A DNA stretch of 8,369 nucleotides from Gallionellaceae bacterium (lineage in GTDB: Bacteria > Pseudomonadota > Gammaproteobacteria > Burkholderiales > Gallionellaceae), in assembly GCA_030646595.1 (NCBI GenBank), contig JAUSKS010000312.1, forward strand, positions 1 to 8,369, written 5' to 3'. This document shows, piece after piece, positions 1 to 6,494 of this stretch. Position numbers and translations under genes: made by a program. How positions within the stretch are numbered: position 1 is the first letter of the stretch; each line of letters opens with the position of its first letter. A model generated the notes under the pieces. It was not told the DNA's origin and searched no databases. It was given only the letters and a program-made list of their open reading frames with translations.

Positions 1-103
1 GGGGGCCTGACGATGTCGCCGTCGGCGTAACAGGTGTGGGGGTTGGGCTTGCTGTTAATGTTGGGGTTGGCGTATATGTTGGGGTCGGCGTTGCTGTTGG
101 CGT
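1..103 (-). repeat. Low-complexity Thr-Pro coding repeat (linker 2)
   Basis: Residues 166-199 of the partial secreted protein are almost only T and P with occasional A, S, Y, L and V. On the plus strand this reads as repeated TTGGGGTTGG/TTGGGGTCGG units. The segment runs to the window edge, so its true length is unknown. Together with 209-268 it forms a dispersed pair of linkers. Confidence 0.75.
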
Positions 104-598
104 GAAGCATACAAACACATTTTCCGGGCAATAGGGCGCACTCAGTGCAACATAACCACCGACACACCCCCCTATCGGCGTGGGAACGGGCGTGGCCCAT
201 ATGCACATGGATGTTGGGGTTGGTGTATAGGTAACTGTTGGTGTTGATATAAATGTTGGTGTTGGGGGCAGGATATTTTGCTTATCCAGCAGGTACTGTG
301 CACTGACTGATCTTGAAGTACCTCCCGGCCCTATTGTAGTAAATCCACATTTACCGTCACCCATGGCAGCAATGGTGCTTTCCCATCCGGCTAAGGTTTT
401 CTCCGCGGGAGCCTTGGCACCCGCGCCGGAAGTGCCGCTCAAAACCCAGCCACTAGGCGAGACTATAACGTCATGGCAAGCTTGGTAGCATTGTGCTTTA
501 AGGTCGGAAAGGGTGTCCGCATAACTGGGCGGACTGCTTATCCCTAAGGCAAAGAACCCCAACATTACTATGATAATAGTTTGCTTGATGGTATGCAT
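1..598 (-). CDS. Secreted Thr/Pro-rich cysteine-containing protein (partial, 3' end beyond window)
   Basis: This reading frame is open from the ATG at 598 to the left edge, giving 199 residues with no stop, so the C-terminus is missing. Residues 1-27 form a clear signal peptide: a basic start (H2, K5), a hydrophobic core (about 7-20) and a probable cleavage after S25-Y26-A27. The mature part begins with a small domain holding C37, C41 and C84. A Thr-Pro linker follows (111-130), then a second cysteine-containing piece (C132, C145, C157, C164) and a second Thr-Pro linker (166-199). The even-looking cysteine placement suggests disulfides in an exported protein. A purine-rich AGGGGGA (608-602) lies 3 nt before the ATG and supports this start. 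Such linkers usually join folded domains or act as extended spacers in extracellular proteins. I recognise no family, and the function is unknown. It lies 107 nt downstream of the methyltransferase gene on the same strand but has its own promoter candidate. Confidence 0.8.
   Translation of the reverse strand, partial: MHTIKQTIIIVMLGFFALGISSPPSYADTLSDLKAQCYQACHDVIVSPSGWVLSGTSGAGAKAPAEKTLAGWESTIAAMGDGKCGFTTIGPGGTSRSVSAQYLLDKQNILPPTPTFISTPTVTYTPTPTSMCIWATPVPTPIGGCVGGYVALSAPYCPENVFVCFTPTATPTPTYTPTPTLTASPTPTPVTPTATSSGP
209..268 (-). repeat. Thr-Pro coding repeat (linker 1), DNA-level direct repeat of linker 2
   Basis: Residues 111-130 of the secreted protein form a Thr-Pro linker. At DNA level 211-229 matches 58-76 at 18 of 19 bases, and a shorter copy starts at 76. 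The near identity over a Tyr-Thr-Pro-Thr-Pro-Thr unit suggests duplication or slippage of the linker-coding unit, not only similar amino-acid content. Confidence 0.6.
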
Positions 599-633
599 AA
601 ATCCCCCTTTGAAGTTTGGTTGACCGAGTGCCC

Positions 634-651
634 AAGTAATGGCGATTACTT
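634..651. promoter_or_regulatory. Perfect inverted repeat, possible operator
   Basis: AAGTAAT-GGCG-ATTACTT is a perfect 7-bp inverted repeat with a 4-nt centre. It lies in the 107-bp gap between the two minus-strand genes and overlaps the end of the candidate -10 and the expected transcription start. That position would suit a repressor site. It is too AT-rich and lacks the U-tract needed for a terminator. No regulator family is assigned. Confidence 0.3.
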
Positions 652-679
652 AGTAACATCTCAATGCCCGTAACGTCAA
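650..679 (-). promoter_or_regulatory. Candidate promoter for the secreted-protein gene
   Basis: On the minus strand, TTGACG (679-674) is followed after 18 nt by TACTAA (655-650), preceded by TG in extended -10 spacing. The -35 is good and the -10 is weak (3 of 6 to TATAAT). It would start transcription about 45 nt before the ATG at 598. A perfect inverted repeat overlaps the -10 and the start region. Confidence 0.35.
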
Positions 680-705
680 GTATCGGCTACTACAAAATAC
701 CTGGC

Positions 706-1482
706 TTACAGGCTTTCCTCCGGCTTTTGTGCCAGGTAAGCCGAGAAAATACCCAGGTCTACGGTGCGACGCACATTAACAAAGCCGACGCTGGTTAAGG
801 TGTTCATTACGCTTTCTGGTGAGGCACAGGCCTCAATCGTGTCCCAATAATAGCGCCACAGCAGCGAAGTATCTTTTTCTCGTGCCATCAGCTTGGCCAG
901 CGTTGGTACTATGCCGTGCAGATAAGTTTTAATCAGGGCAGACTGGATTTTTCCTTGGGGACGGGTTATTTCCAGTATGCAGAGTTTCCCACCTGGCTTA
1001 AGTACGCGGGAAAATTCAGTGAATGCCAGGGAAAGGTCGGAAATGTGCCGCAGTGCATAACCCATACTCAGGAAATCAAAACTGGCATCAGGCAAAGGAA
1101 TGCGCTCTGCCCGCCCTTCAATAAGTTTAATCCCAGCTGGCAATTTGGCGCTGTGCAGCATACCCACGCTGGGATCCACGCCGGTCACTAAAGTGGGGTC
1201 ACCCAGGATATGTGCTGCCTGGCGTGCGACCAAACCTGTTCCTACCCCCACATCCAGCAACGACATGCCTGGCTTGAGTCCCGCTTGGACCAGGGAATGC
1301 CGCCGATATAACGAGCCAGTACCCAGACCCAGTATGCTTTCCATGCGATCATAGTCAGGCGCTGTTTTATTGAATATTTGGGTCAGCCAGCCACTCCGGT
1401 CTTCTTCCCGCTCGTAGTAGCGGGTGAGCGGAGGGTGGGGTGCGTAAACAATGTTATCCCTGCCTTCATCCAGATTACTCAT
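706..1482 (-). CDS. UbiE-like class I SAM-dependent methyltransferase
   Basis: This 258-residue protein is a Rossmann-fold methyltransferase of the Methyltransf_11/UbiE type. Numbered from the ATG at 1482, it shows the UbiE-like lead-in with Y44-D45-R46-M47, SAM-binding motif I LLDVGVGTGL (75-84), the acidic post-motif in GVDPS (about 101-105), a YALRHI segment (about 142-147) and RVLKPGG (159-165), the second UbiE/COQ5 signature. The first signature expected after YDxM in quinone C-methyltransferases (S-x3-H-x2-W) is not seen. It is therefore probably a paralogue and not the housekeeping ubiquinone enzyme. A TTG two codons upstream (1488) is possible, but CAGGAG at 1494-1489 sits 6 nt before the ATG at 1482 and favours that start. 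It is divergent from the plus-strand operon, so it may share regulation and methylate a pathway product. The substrate cannot be read from sequence. Confidence 0.85.
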   Translation of the reverse strand: MSNLDEGRDNIVYAPHPPLTRYYEREEDRSGWLTQIFNKTAPDYDRMESILGLGTGSLYRRHSLVQAGLKPGMSLLDVGVGTGLVARQAAHILGDPTLVTGVDPSVGMLHSAKLPAGIKLIEGRAERIPLPDASFDFLSMGYALRHISDLSLAFTEFSRVLKPGGKLCILEITRPQGKIQSALIKTYLHGIVPTLAKLMAREKDTSLLWRYYWDTIEACASPESVMNTLTSVGFVNVRRTVDLGIFSAYLAQKPEESL

Positions 1483-1488
1483 GTTCAA

Positions 1489-1494
1489 CTCCTG
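1489..1494 (-). promoter_or_regulatory. Ribosome binding site deciding the methyltransferase start
   Basis: CAGGAG on the minus strand lies 6 nt before the ATG at 1482. It would directly abut the in-frame TTG at 1488, so the ATG is preferred. Confidence 0.65.
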
Positions 1495-1593
1495 TGAAAT
1501 TTTTTAGAGGTTCAATCTGTTGGGCCTGCTATCCTGTGACGCAAAGCTTCCATTAAAAAGTGTAAAATCGCACTCTCTAAACAGGGGCTACCA

Positions 1594-1622
1594 TTCAGGC
1601 AAACATGCGCAACTCAGATAAT
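1594..1622 (+). promoter_or_regulatory. Candidate promoter of the plus-strand operon
   Basis: TTCAGG (1594-1599), a 17-nt spacer and GATAAT (1617-1622) form the best sigma-70-like pair in the divergent region. The -10 matches 5 of 6 and the -35 only 3 of 6. It would give a leader of roughly 40 nt. A second -10-like TAAAAT at 1563-1568 has no convincing -35 and could serve an alternative start. Confidence 0.3.
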
Positions 1623-1672
1623 ACAAGAGCGACGACGGACACAGTGTATGTCAATTTGCAGGGCGAGTGGGC

Positions 1673-2989
1673 ATGATTAATTCTTCTTCCTTGAATCAAG
1701 GTAGCGCAACCTCTTGTGAGGTGCTGGTAATAGGGGGCGGTCCGGCTGGCTCGACTGCCGCTGCGTTGCTGGCCATGCGTGGACGGCAGGTGGTGTTGCT
1801 GGAAAAATCCAGACATCCGCGTTTTCATATAGGCGAATCTCTATTGCCCTTGAATATGCCTTTATTTGAGCAGCTGGGTGTAGCGGAAGAAATCAAACGC
1901 ATAGGCATGGTCAAGCGCGGCGTGGAATTTGTTTCGCCATGGCATAGCGAGCCTGCCATGATTGATTTCTCCGATGCAGTCGCCAGCATGTTCCCTTCAG
2001 CCTATCAGGTGCGCCGCTCAGAGTTTGATCATATCCTGTTTAAAAATGCGATCGCCAAAGGTGCGCAGGCGATGGAGGGGTGCAAAGTCACAGGCATTGA
2101 GTTTCATGAAGGGCAAGGCGCAACAGTTACTGCGCAGACGGATGACCAGAAACCTTATCAAATACATGCCCGGTTTGTAGTGGATGCTAGTGGACGCGAC
2201 ACTTTTTTGGCGCATCATTTTGATATCAAGAAGCGCAATAAAAAACACAATAGCGCAGCTATTTTTGGGCATTTTTCCGGAGCGACCCGTTTGCAGGGCG
2301 AAGTTGAAGGAAACATCACCGTGTTCTGGTTCGATCATGGCTGGTTCTGGTTTATTCCGCTGGCCGACGGCACGACTAGTGTGGGCGCAACTTGCTGGCC
2401 CTATTATTTGAAATCACGCAAGACTGAACCGGCGCAATTTTTGCTGGATACCATTGCCCTGTGCCCTGCGCTGGTGGAGCGATTAAAACATGCCAAACTG
2501 ATTTCGCCAGTCACAGCCACGGGTAATTTTTCCTATATAGCAGATCGTGCTTTTGGGCAGAATTACATTTTGATTGGTGACGCCTTTACTTTTATTGATC
2601 CCGTATTTTCATCCGGTGTATTCCTGGCCATGAGCAGTGCTTTTATGGGTGCAGACACAGTGGGTATATGCCTGGACCACCCCGCGCACGCAGCTAAAGC
2701 GCTGCGCGCCTTTGAGCGCGCGGTACAACACGGGCCACGGGTATTTTCCTGGTTTATTTACCGGGTAAATACACCAGCCATGCGCGAGCTTCTTATGTAT
2801 AAAGGAGTATCCCGCATAAAAAATGCCTTGATTTCTGTGTTGGCAGGAGATGTGTATCGGGATACGCCGATTAAGTTGCTATTATTCATGTTCAAGGTGT
2901 TGTACTACATGAAAAGCATAAAAAATTTGCCGGGGAGCATGGAAGCATGGAAGAAGCGCAAGCTTGCCGTTCGCAATCTGGAAGCGTAG
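1673..2989 (+). CDS. FAD-dependent oxidoreductase, flavin-dependent halogenase-like
   Basis: This 438-residue flavoprotein belongs to the tryptophan-halogenase/geranylgeranyl-reductase-like superfamily. Numbered from the ATG at 1673, it has the FAD dinucleotide motif GGGPAGST (21-28), an HIGESLLP segment (52-59), the halogenase signature W-x-W-x-I-P (224-229) and the flavin-binding GDAFTFIDPVFSSG (302-315). K81, in GMVKRG after the GESLLP block, falls where phenolic halogenases carry their catalytic lysine; that placement is from memory, not alignment. Halogenases of this kind use FADH2, O2 and halide to make a lysine chloramine that halogenates aromatic rings. Related proteins in aryl-polyene clusters are often annotated this way without proof. 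A GTG two codons upstream (1667) is an alternative start; AGGG at 1660-1663 suits the ATG better. It is first in the operon, and its end overlaps the chorismatase by 43 nt. It could instead be a monooxygenase or reductase. Confidence 0.87.
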   Translation: MINSSSLNQGSATSCEVLVIGGGPAGSTAAALLAMRGRQVVLLEKSRHPRFHIGESLLPLNMPLFEQLGVAEEIKRIGMVKRGVEFVSPWHSEPAMIDFSDAVASMFPSAYQVRRSEFDHILFKNAIAKGAQAMEGCKVTGIEFHEGQGATVTAQTDDQKPYQIHARFVVDASGRDTFLAHHFDIKKRNKKHNSAAIFGHFSGATRLQGEVEGNITVFWFDHGWFWFIPLADGTTSVGATCWPYYLKSRKTEPAQFLLDTIALCPALVERLKHAKLISPVTATGNFSYIADRAFGQNYILIGDAFTFIDPVFSSGVFLAMSSAFMGADTVGICLDHPAHAAKALRAFERAVQHGPRVFSWFIYRVNTPAMRELLMYKGVSRIKNALISVLAGDVYRDTPIKLLLFMFKVLYYMKSIKNLPGSMEAWKKRKLAVRNLEA

Positions 2990-4017
2990 CTAGCTCCAGT
3001 ATGCTGGTCATGCCCGCGACCCTGGGGCTGGATTACCTTGCGGCTGGGGAGATTGCCGCCTGCGCGGAAAAATTTCGTGGACATATTCTGGGAATGGCAG
3101 CCTTTGGCTCCTCCGCAGGAGCCAGCGCGGCGTATCCAGTTGCGACGCAGGTAAACATGCTGGTGTTGAGCAGCGATACGCTATTTGAAGTGTGGACTAG
3201 TAGCGAGCCCGTTACTCTTTGCGATGAACCACCCATTACCGCTTCCAAAAATAATGAAGTACTGTATGGTTCCATTGATATTCATCCTGCTCCTGGAGAA
3301 AAACTGGCGGCGACTACTCATCGTGCTTACGCCACGATTTTCAGTTTCATTCAGCGCCAGCGCTATCCCCATCTACTGCGTATCTGGAATTATTTTCCGC
3401 AGATTAATGTGATGGAAGATGGGCTGGAGCGTTACCGCAGTTTTAATGTGGGTCGTCATCAGGCATTTCTTGAACAAGAAACTATTTTAACGGCAGAAAA
3501 TATACCGGCCGCGTGCGCGCTAGGCAGCCAGGGTGACAGCTTGACCATCTATTTTTTAGCCGCTAAACAGGCGGGGCAAGCGGTGGAAAATCCACGTCAG
3601 ATGCCAGCCTATCATTATCCTGAGTTGTTTGGCCCGCGTAGCCCCCTATTTTCGCGGGCGCTGCTGATGAAATCGGGTTCGCAGCAATATCTGTTTATTT
3701 CTGGAACAGCCAGCATAGTGGGCTGTGAAACCTTGCACGCCGGCGATATCAGCCAACAAACCCAAGAGACTTTGGTGAATGTGCGTACCCTGCTCAAGCA
3801 GGCGGCTGGACATGGCGCTGAGGCATTTCCTGCGGGCAGATTGTTGTTGAAAGTTTATTTACGTCAAGCGCAGGACTTCCCTTTGGTGCGCCGCCTGATC
3901 ACGGCTGAATTTGGGCCATCGCATCAGGCGGTCTATTTGCAATCCGACATTTGCCGGGCCGATTTGCTGGTCGAAATTGAAGGGTTACATATCAGTAATC
4001 AGCAACCAGTGCTATGA
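2947..4017 (+). CDS. Chorismatase, FkbO/Hyg5/XanB2 family
   Basis: This 356-residue enzyme would hydrolyse chorismate, releasing pyruvate and giving 3-hydroxybenzoate, 4-hydroxybenzoate or a dihydrodiol acid, depending on subtype. Diagnostic segments are LRIWNYFPQIN (144-154), the G-rich YRSFNVGRHQAF (163-174), FISGTASIVG (250-259) and the C-terminal DICRADLLVEIEG (334-346). The cysteine (C336) and the glutamate seven residues later (E343) match the spacing I recall for Hyg5 Cys327 and Glu334; G253 is a candidate for Hyg5 Gly240. This points away from the FkbO type and towards a Hyg5- or XanB2-like hydroxybenzoate producer, but an alignment is needed. Older annotations call this family pteridine-dependent dioxygenase. 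GGGGAG (2932-2937), 9 nt upstream, supports the ATG at 2947, which lies inside the preceding gene. An alternative start is M20 (3004), without a clear ribosome site. It would supply the aromatic starter of the pathway. Confidence 0.9.
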   Translation: MEEAQACRSQSGSVASSSMLVMPATLGLDYLAAGEIAACAEKFRGHILGMAAFGSSAGASAAYPVATQVNMLVLSSDTLFEVWTSSEPVTLCDEPPITASKNNEVLYGSIDIHPAPGEKLAATTHRAYATIFSFIQRQRYPHLLRIWNYFPQINVMEDGLERYRSFNVGRHQAFLEQETILTAENIPAACALGSQGDSLTIYFLAAKQAGQAVENPRQMPAYHYPELFGPRSPLFSRALLMKSGSQQYLFISGTASIVGCETLHAGDISQQTQETLVNVRTLLKQAAGHGAEAFPAGRLLLKVYLRQAQDFPLVRRLITAEFGPSHQAVYLQSDICRADLLVEIEGLHISNQQPVL

Positions 4018-4865
4018 AAATTATGAAAAGACATAGCCTGCAACGTACAACCTGTTTGTTTGTTTTTAGCCTGGCTACCCCTCTTTGCCAGGCAGAGCAG
4101 GTTCCCTTGTGGGAGCTGGGCGCAGGCGGGGCGTATATTAATTTTCCCAGCTATCGTGGCTCCGATGAGCGGCGATCTTATTTATTGCCGGCGCCTTATG
4201 TGGCTTATCGGGGGGAATTTTTACAAATAAGCAAAGAGCATATGCGCGGTCTGTTTTTTAAAAGCGATAAGACCGAACTGGAGGTCAGCCTTAATGCAAC
4301 TGTTCCGGTCAAAAGCCGGGATAATGCAGCGCGCACTGGCATGCCCGATCTGGACCCCACTCTGGAAATCGGTCCGTCATTAAATGTTTCTTTAATGCGT
4401 TCACCATCGCACCAAACGGAGTTGGAATGGCGTGTGCCGATTCGTCCCGTGTTCGCCACGAATTTTTCTCATGTGCAGCATATAGGCTGGGTGTTTCAAC
4501 CACAATTGAATCTGGATATACGAGACCCTGTTGGCTATCCTGGATGGAAGTTGGGGCTGGCTGCCGGGCCGGTGTTTGGGGATGGTCGCTATCATCAATA
4601 TTTCTATGGTGTGGATAGTGCTTATGCCACCAGTACACGTCCTGCCTATCAAGCGCGGGGGGGATATGCGGGCAGCCAGTTTATTACCGCGCTCAGTAAA
4701 CGATTTCCTGATTTCTGGGTGGGGGGATTTATGAAATGGGATAGCTTGCAAGGCGCTGTTTTTGCTGACAGTCCCTTGCTCAAGAGCAAGCAATATTTTA
4801 CTGCGGGCTTCGCCATTGCATGGGTGTTTGCTGAGTCTAAAACCAGAGTTAACGAGCTGCCCTAA
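4014..4865 (+). CDS. MipA/OmpV-family outer-membrane protein
   Basis: This 283-residue protein is a predicted outer-membrane beta-barrel. Residues 1-27 form a signal peptide with probable cleavage at C25-Q26-A27. The mature N-terminus carries the family hallmark: WELGAGG, then PSYRGSD, LLPAPYV and YRGEFL (33-70). Alternating-residue strands continue to the end, with F250-ADSPLL and YFTAGFAIAWVF near the C-terminus. About ten polar residues follow the last aromatic strand, an extension beyond the usual barrel end. The ATG at 4014 overlaps the chorismatase stop as ATGA, and no ribosome site is visible, so translation is probably coupled. A second in-frame ATG at 4023 would give a slightly shorter signal peptide. 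Family members have been linked to peptidoglycan-synthesis scaffolding (MipA) and to outer-membrane permeability. In this operon it could help position or export the envelope product. That role is inference. Confidence 0.88.
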   Translation: MKIMKRHSLQRTTCLFVFSLATPLCQAEQVPLWELGAGGAYINFPSYRGSDERRSYLLPAPYVAYRGEFLQISKEHMRGLFFKSDKTELEVSLNATVPVKSRDNAARTGMPDLDPTLEIGPSLNVSLMRSPSHQTELEWRVPIRPVFATNFSHVQHIGWVFQPQLNLDIRDPVGYPGWKLGLAAGPVFGDGRYHQYFYGVDSAYATSTRPAYQARGGYAGSQFITALSKRFPDFWVGGFMKWDSLQGAVFADSPLLKSKQYFTAGFAIAWVFAESKTRVNELP

Positions 4866-4882
4866 AGAGAGATCAGGCGATT

Positions 4883-5725
4883 ATGTTTCCCCCTCCCAAT
4901 AAATCAGTGGTCAATGTGCAAACAGAGCGGCCTGCCCTGTACGCAGAAACACCGGCAGCGCAGCAGCTTTCGCTGAAAAGAGTTTTTATCTCCCTGTATG
5001 GGTATTCCGTGTTGTATAGCGGGCTGCTTTTATTTGGTCTGATATGTTTAAGCTGGAGCCTGCCTGCTGGAGCCTTGGTGCGGCTGCTGCCGAAACAGGT
5101 GGGGGCGCGGTTGGGGCAATGGGTCATCATGGCCGGGTTTCGCAGTTATCTTTTTATGTTGCAGACGACAGGATTGGTCAAGCTTGATTTGAATGCGCTG
5201 GATACGCTCTATCATGAACGCTCCTTGATCATTGTCACCAATCATCCTTCATTGATTGACGTGGTGCTGATTGCCTCCCGCTTGCCGCGTATCGTGTGCA
5301 TTATGAAAGCGGGGATATGGAATAACCTGCTGTTAGGTGGCGGAGCGCGTCTTGCAGGGTATATACGTAATGATTACGCAGTAGACATGGTACGTTCTGC
5401 TGCTGCAGCTGCCGCTCAAGGCAATCAACTGCTGATTTTTCCGGAAGGCACACGTACACGGGAGTTTCCCGTCAATCACTTCAAGGGTGGTTGTGGCCTG
5501 ATTGCAAAAAAAGCGCGGGCACCCATACAGACAATTTTTATTGAAACCAATAGTCATTTTCTCGGCAAAGGTTGGCCCCTGTTAAAAAATCCTGGGTTCC
5601 CGCTCATTTATCGGGTGAAACTGGGGCGGCGTTATGCAATCCCGACTGAGGCCAAGAATTTTACAGCAGAGTTGGAACACTATTACCGGCAACAGGCTGG
5701 CGCGCGGTCGCTCACTCATGAGTGA
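4883..5725 (+). CDS. PlsC-like 1-acyl-sn-glycerol-3-phosphate (lysophospholipid) acyltransferase
   Basis: This 280-residue enzyme is a PlsC/LPLAT-superfamily acyltransferase that moves an acyl group from a thioester carrier to a hydroxyl acceptor at the inner membrane. A hydrophobic anchor spans about 38-60. Motif I is N120-H121-PSLI-D126 (HX4D), the catalytic pair. Motif II resembles LAGYIRND (157-164), motif III is FPEGTRTR (186-193) and motif IV lies around APIQTIFIE (213-221). CAGG at 4874-4877 sits 5 nt before the ATG, and the gap to the preceding stop is 17 nt, the only non-overlapping junction of the operon. Aryl-polyene clusters commonly carry an LPLAT protein thought to anchor the polyene acyl chain to a lipid or glycolipid. 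The operon context suggests that here, rather than housekeeping phosphatidate synthesis, but the acceptor is not readable from sequence. Confidence 0.9.
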   Translation: MFPPPNKSVVNVQTERPALYAETPAAQQLSLKRVFISLYGYSVLYSGLLLFGLICLSWSLPAGALVRLLPKQVGARLGQWVIMAGFRSYLFMLQTTGLVKLDLNALDTLYHERSLIIVTNHPSLIDVVLIASRLPRIVCIMKAGIWNNLLLGGGARLAGYIRNDYAVDMVRSAAAAAAQGNQLLIFPEGTRTREFPVNHFKGGCGLIAKKARAPIQTIFIETNSHFLGKGWPLLKNPGFPLIYRVKLGRRYAIPTEAKNFTAELEHYYRQQAGARSLTHE

Positions 5726-6494
5726 TGCGGCCCCCTCATCTACCCATCTGGTTCTGATCCCCAGCTATAACACCGGCACTATGTTGCCCAAAACAGTTAA
5801 GGCGGCCCGGCAATTCTGGTGTCCAGTATGGGTGGTAGTTGATGGCAGTACCGATGATAGTGCGCAAATATTGAAAAGCATGGCGGAGAGCGACTCGGGA
5901 CTGAAGATTTTTGTGCTGCCTGACAATCAAGGTAAAGGCGCTGCCGTTTTACATGGCTTGCATGCGGCAGCGGCGGCGGGTTATAGCCATGCCTTGGTCA
6001 TGGATGCGGATGGGCAACATCCAGCCGATAAAATTCCTGAATTCATGGCTTGCTCCCAGCAGCGTCCCGATGCGCTTATTCTGGGATGCCCGGTGTTCGA
6101 TAGCAGTGCACCCTTGCTGCGCGTGGGAGGGCGTAAACTTTCCAATGCCTGGGCCGATCTGGAAACCTTGTGGATGGGCATAGGCGATTCGCTGTTTGGC
6201 TTTCGCGTTTATCCGGTGCAAGCGTTACGTCAGGTAATGGCAAACAACTACTGGATGCGTCGTTTTGATTTTGATCCGGAAGCAGCCGTCCGGCTTTGTT
6301 GGCGCGGGGTGCGACCGATCAATATTGCAGCACCCGTTAAATATTTCCGACCGGAAGAAGGAGGAGTGTCACATTTTAATTATCTGCGTGACAACCTTTT
6401 GCTGTCATGGATGCACCTGCGTTTGATGTGCGGCTTCGTGCCCAGATTGCCTCTGCTGTTGTGGAGAAGGTGTTTTCATGAACAACGCAAGTAG
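5718..6494 (+). CDS. Family 2 glycosyltransferase
   Basis: This 258-residue GT-A fold enzyme resembles dolichyl-phosphate-mannose-synthase-like GT2 proteins. It shows LVLIPSYNTG (11-20), VVDGSTDDS (40-48) for nucleotide-sugar binding, the NQGKGAA segment (70-76) and D96-A-D98-G, the metal-binding DXD, followed by QHP. GDSLFGFRVYP (156-166) and RFDFDPEAA (182-190) match the acceptor and catalytic regions of this family. A hydrophobic, basic tail (about 224-251) suggests inner-membrane attachment. The frame is open further upstream to 5634, but that start would lie deep inside the acyltransferase gene. The ATG at 5718 overlaps that gene by 8 nt (ATGAGTGA) and the domain begins right after it. 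No ribosome site is visible, so translational coupling is likely. It probably transfers a sugar to a lipid or aromatic acceptor, which the next gene could deacetylate. Confidence 0.88.
   Translation: MSDAAPSSTHLVLIPSYNTGTMLPKTVKAARQFWCPVWVVVDGSTDDSAQILKSMAESDSGLKIFVLPDNQGKGAAVLHGLHAAAAAGYSHALVMDADGQHPADKIPEFMACSQQRPDALILGCPVFDSSAPLLRVGGRKLSNAWADLETLWMGIGDSLFGFRVYPVQALRQVMANNYWMRRFDFDPEAAVRLCWRGVRPINIAAPVKYFRPEEGGVSHFNYLRDNLLLSWMHLRLMCGFVPRLPLLLWRRCFHEQRK
6463..6470 (+). promoter_or_regulatory. Strong ribosome binding site for the deacetylase gene
   Basis: GGAGAAGG ends 7 nt before the ATG at 6478 and lies inside the glycosyltransferase gene. It is the strongest ribosome site seen in the operon. 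It fixes the start of the deacetylase gene despite the 17-nt overlap. Confidence 0.7.

Noticed and set aside
1..120. G/T-rich repetitive stretch considered as a CRISPR, telomere-like or G-quadruplex element.
   Set aside because: It is explained by Thr-Pro codons on the minus strand in an open frame with a signal peptide; unit lengths and spacers do not fit a CRISPR array.
1595..1828. Minus-strand frame of 77 codons opposite the start of the flavoenzyme gene.
   Set aside because: It lacks recognisable motifs and lies antisense to the FAD-binding region, whose motifs are unmistakable on the plus strand.
3105..3124. Perfect 8-bp inverted repeat with a 4-nt loop inside the chorismatase gene, possible attenuator or terminator.
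   Set aside because: There is no following U-tract, the codons make ordinary small-residue sequence, and about one such repeat is expected by chance in a window of this size.
4309..4793. Long minus-strand frames opposite the MipA/OmpV gene.
   Set aside because: The plus-strand protein has a signal peptide and family motifs; the antisense frames have low-complexity, motif-free translations.
5634..5717. An N-terminal extension of the glycosyltransferase reading frame.
   Set aside because: It would overlap the acyltransferase gene by more than 90 nt, and the GT2 domain begins right after the ATG at 5718, which sits in a typical short start/stop overlap.
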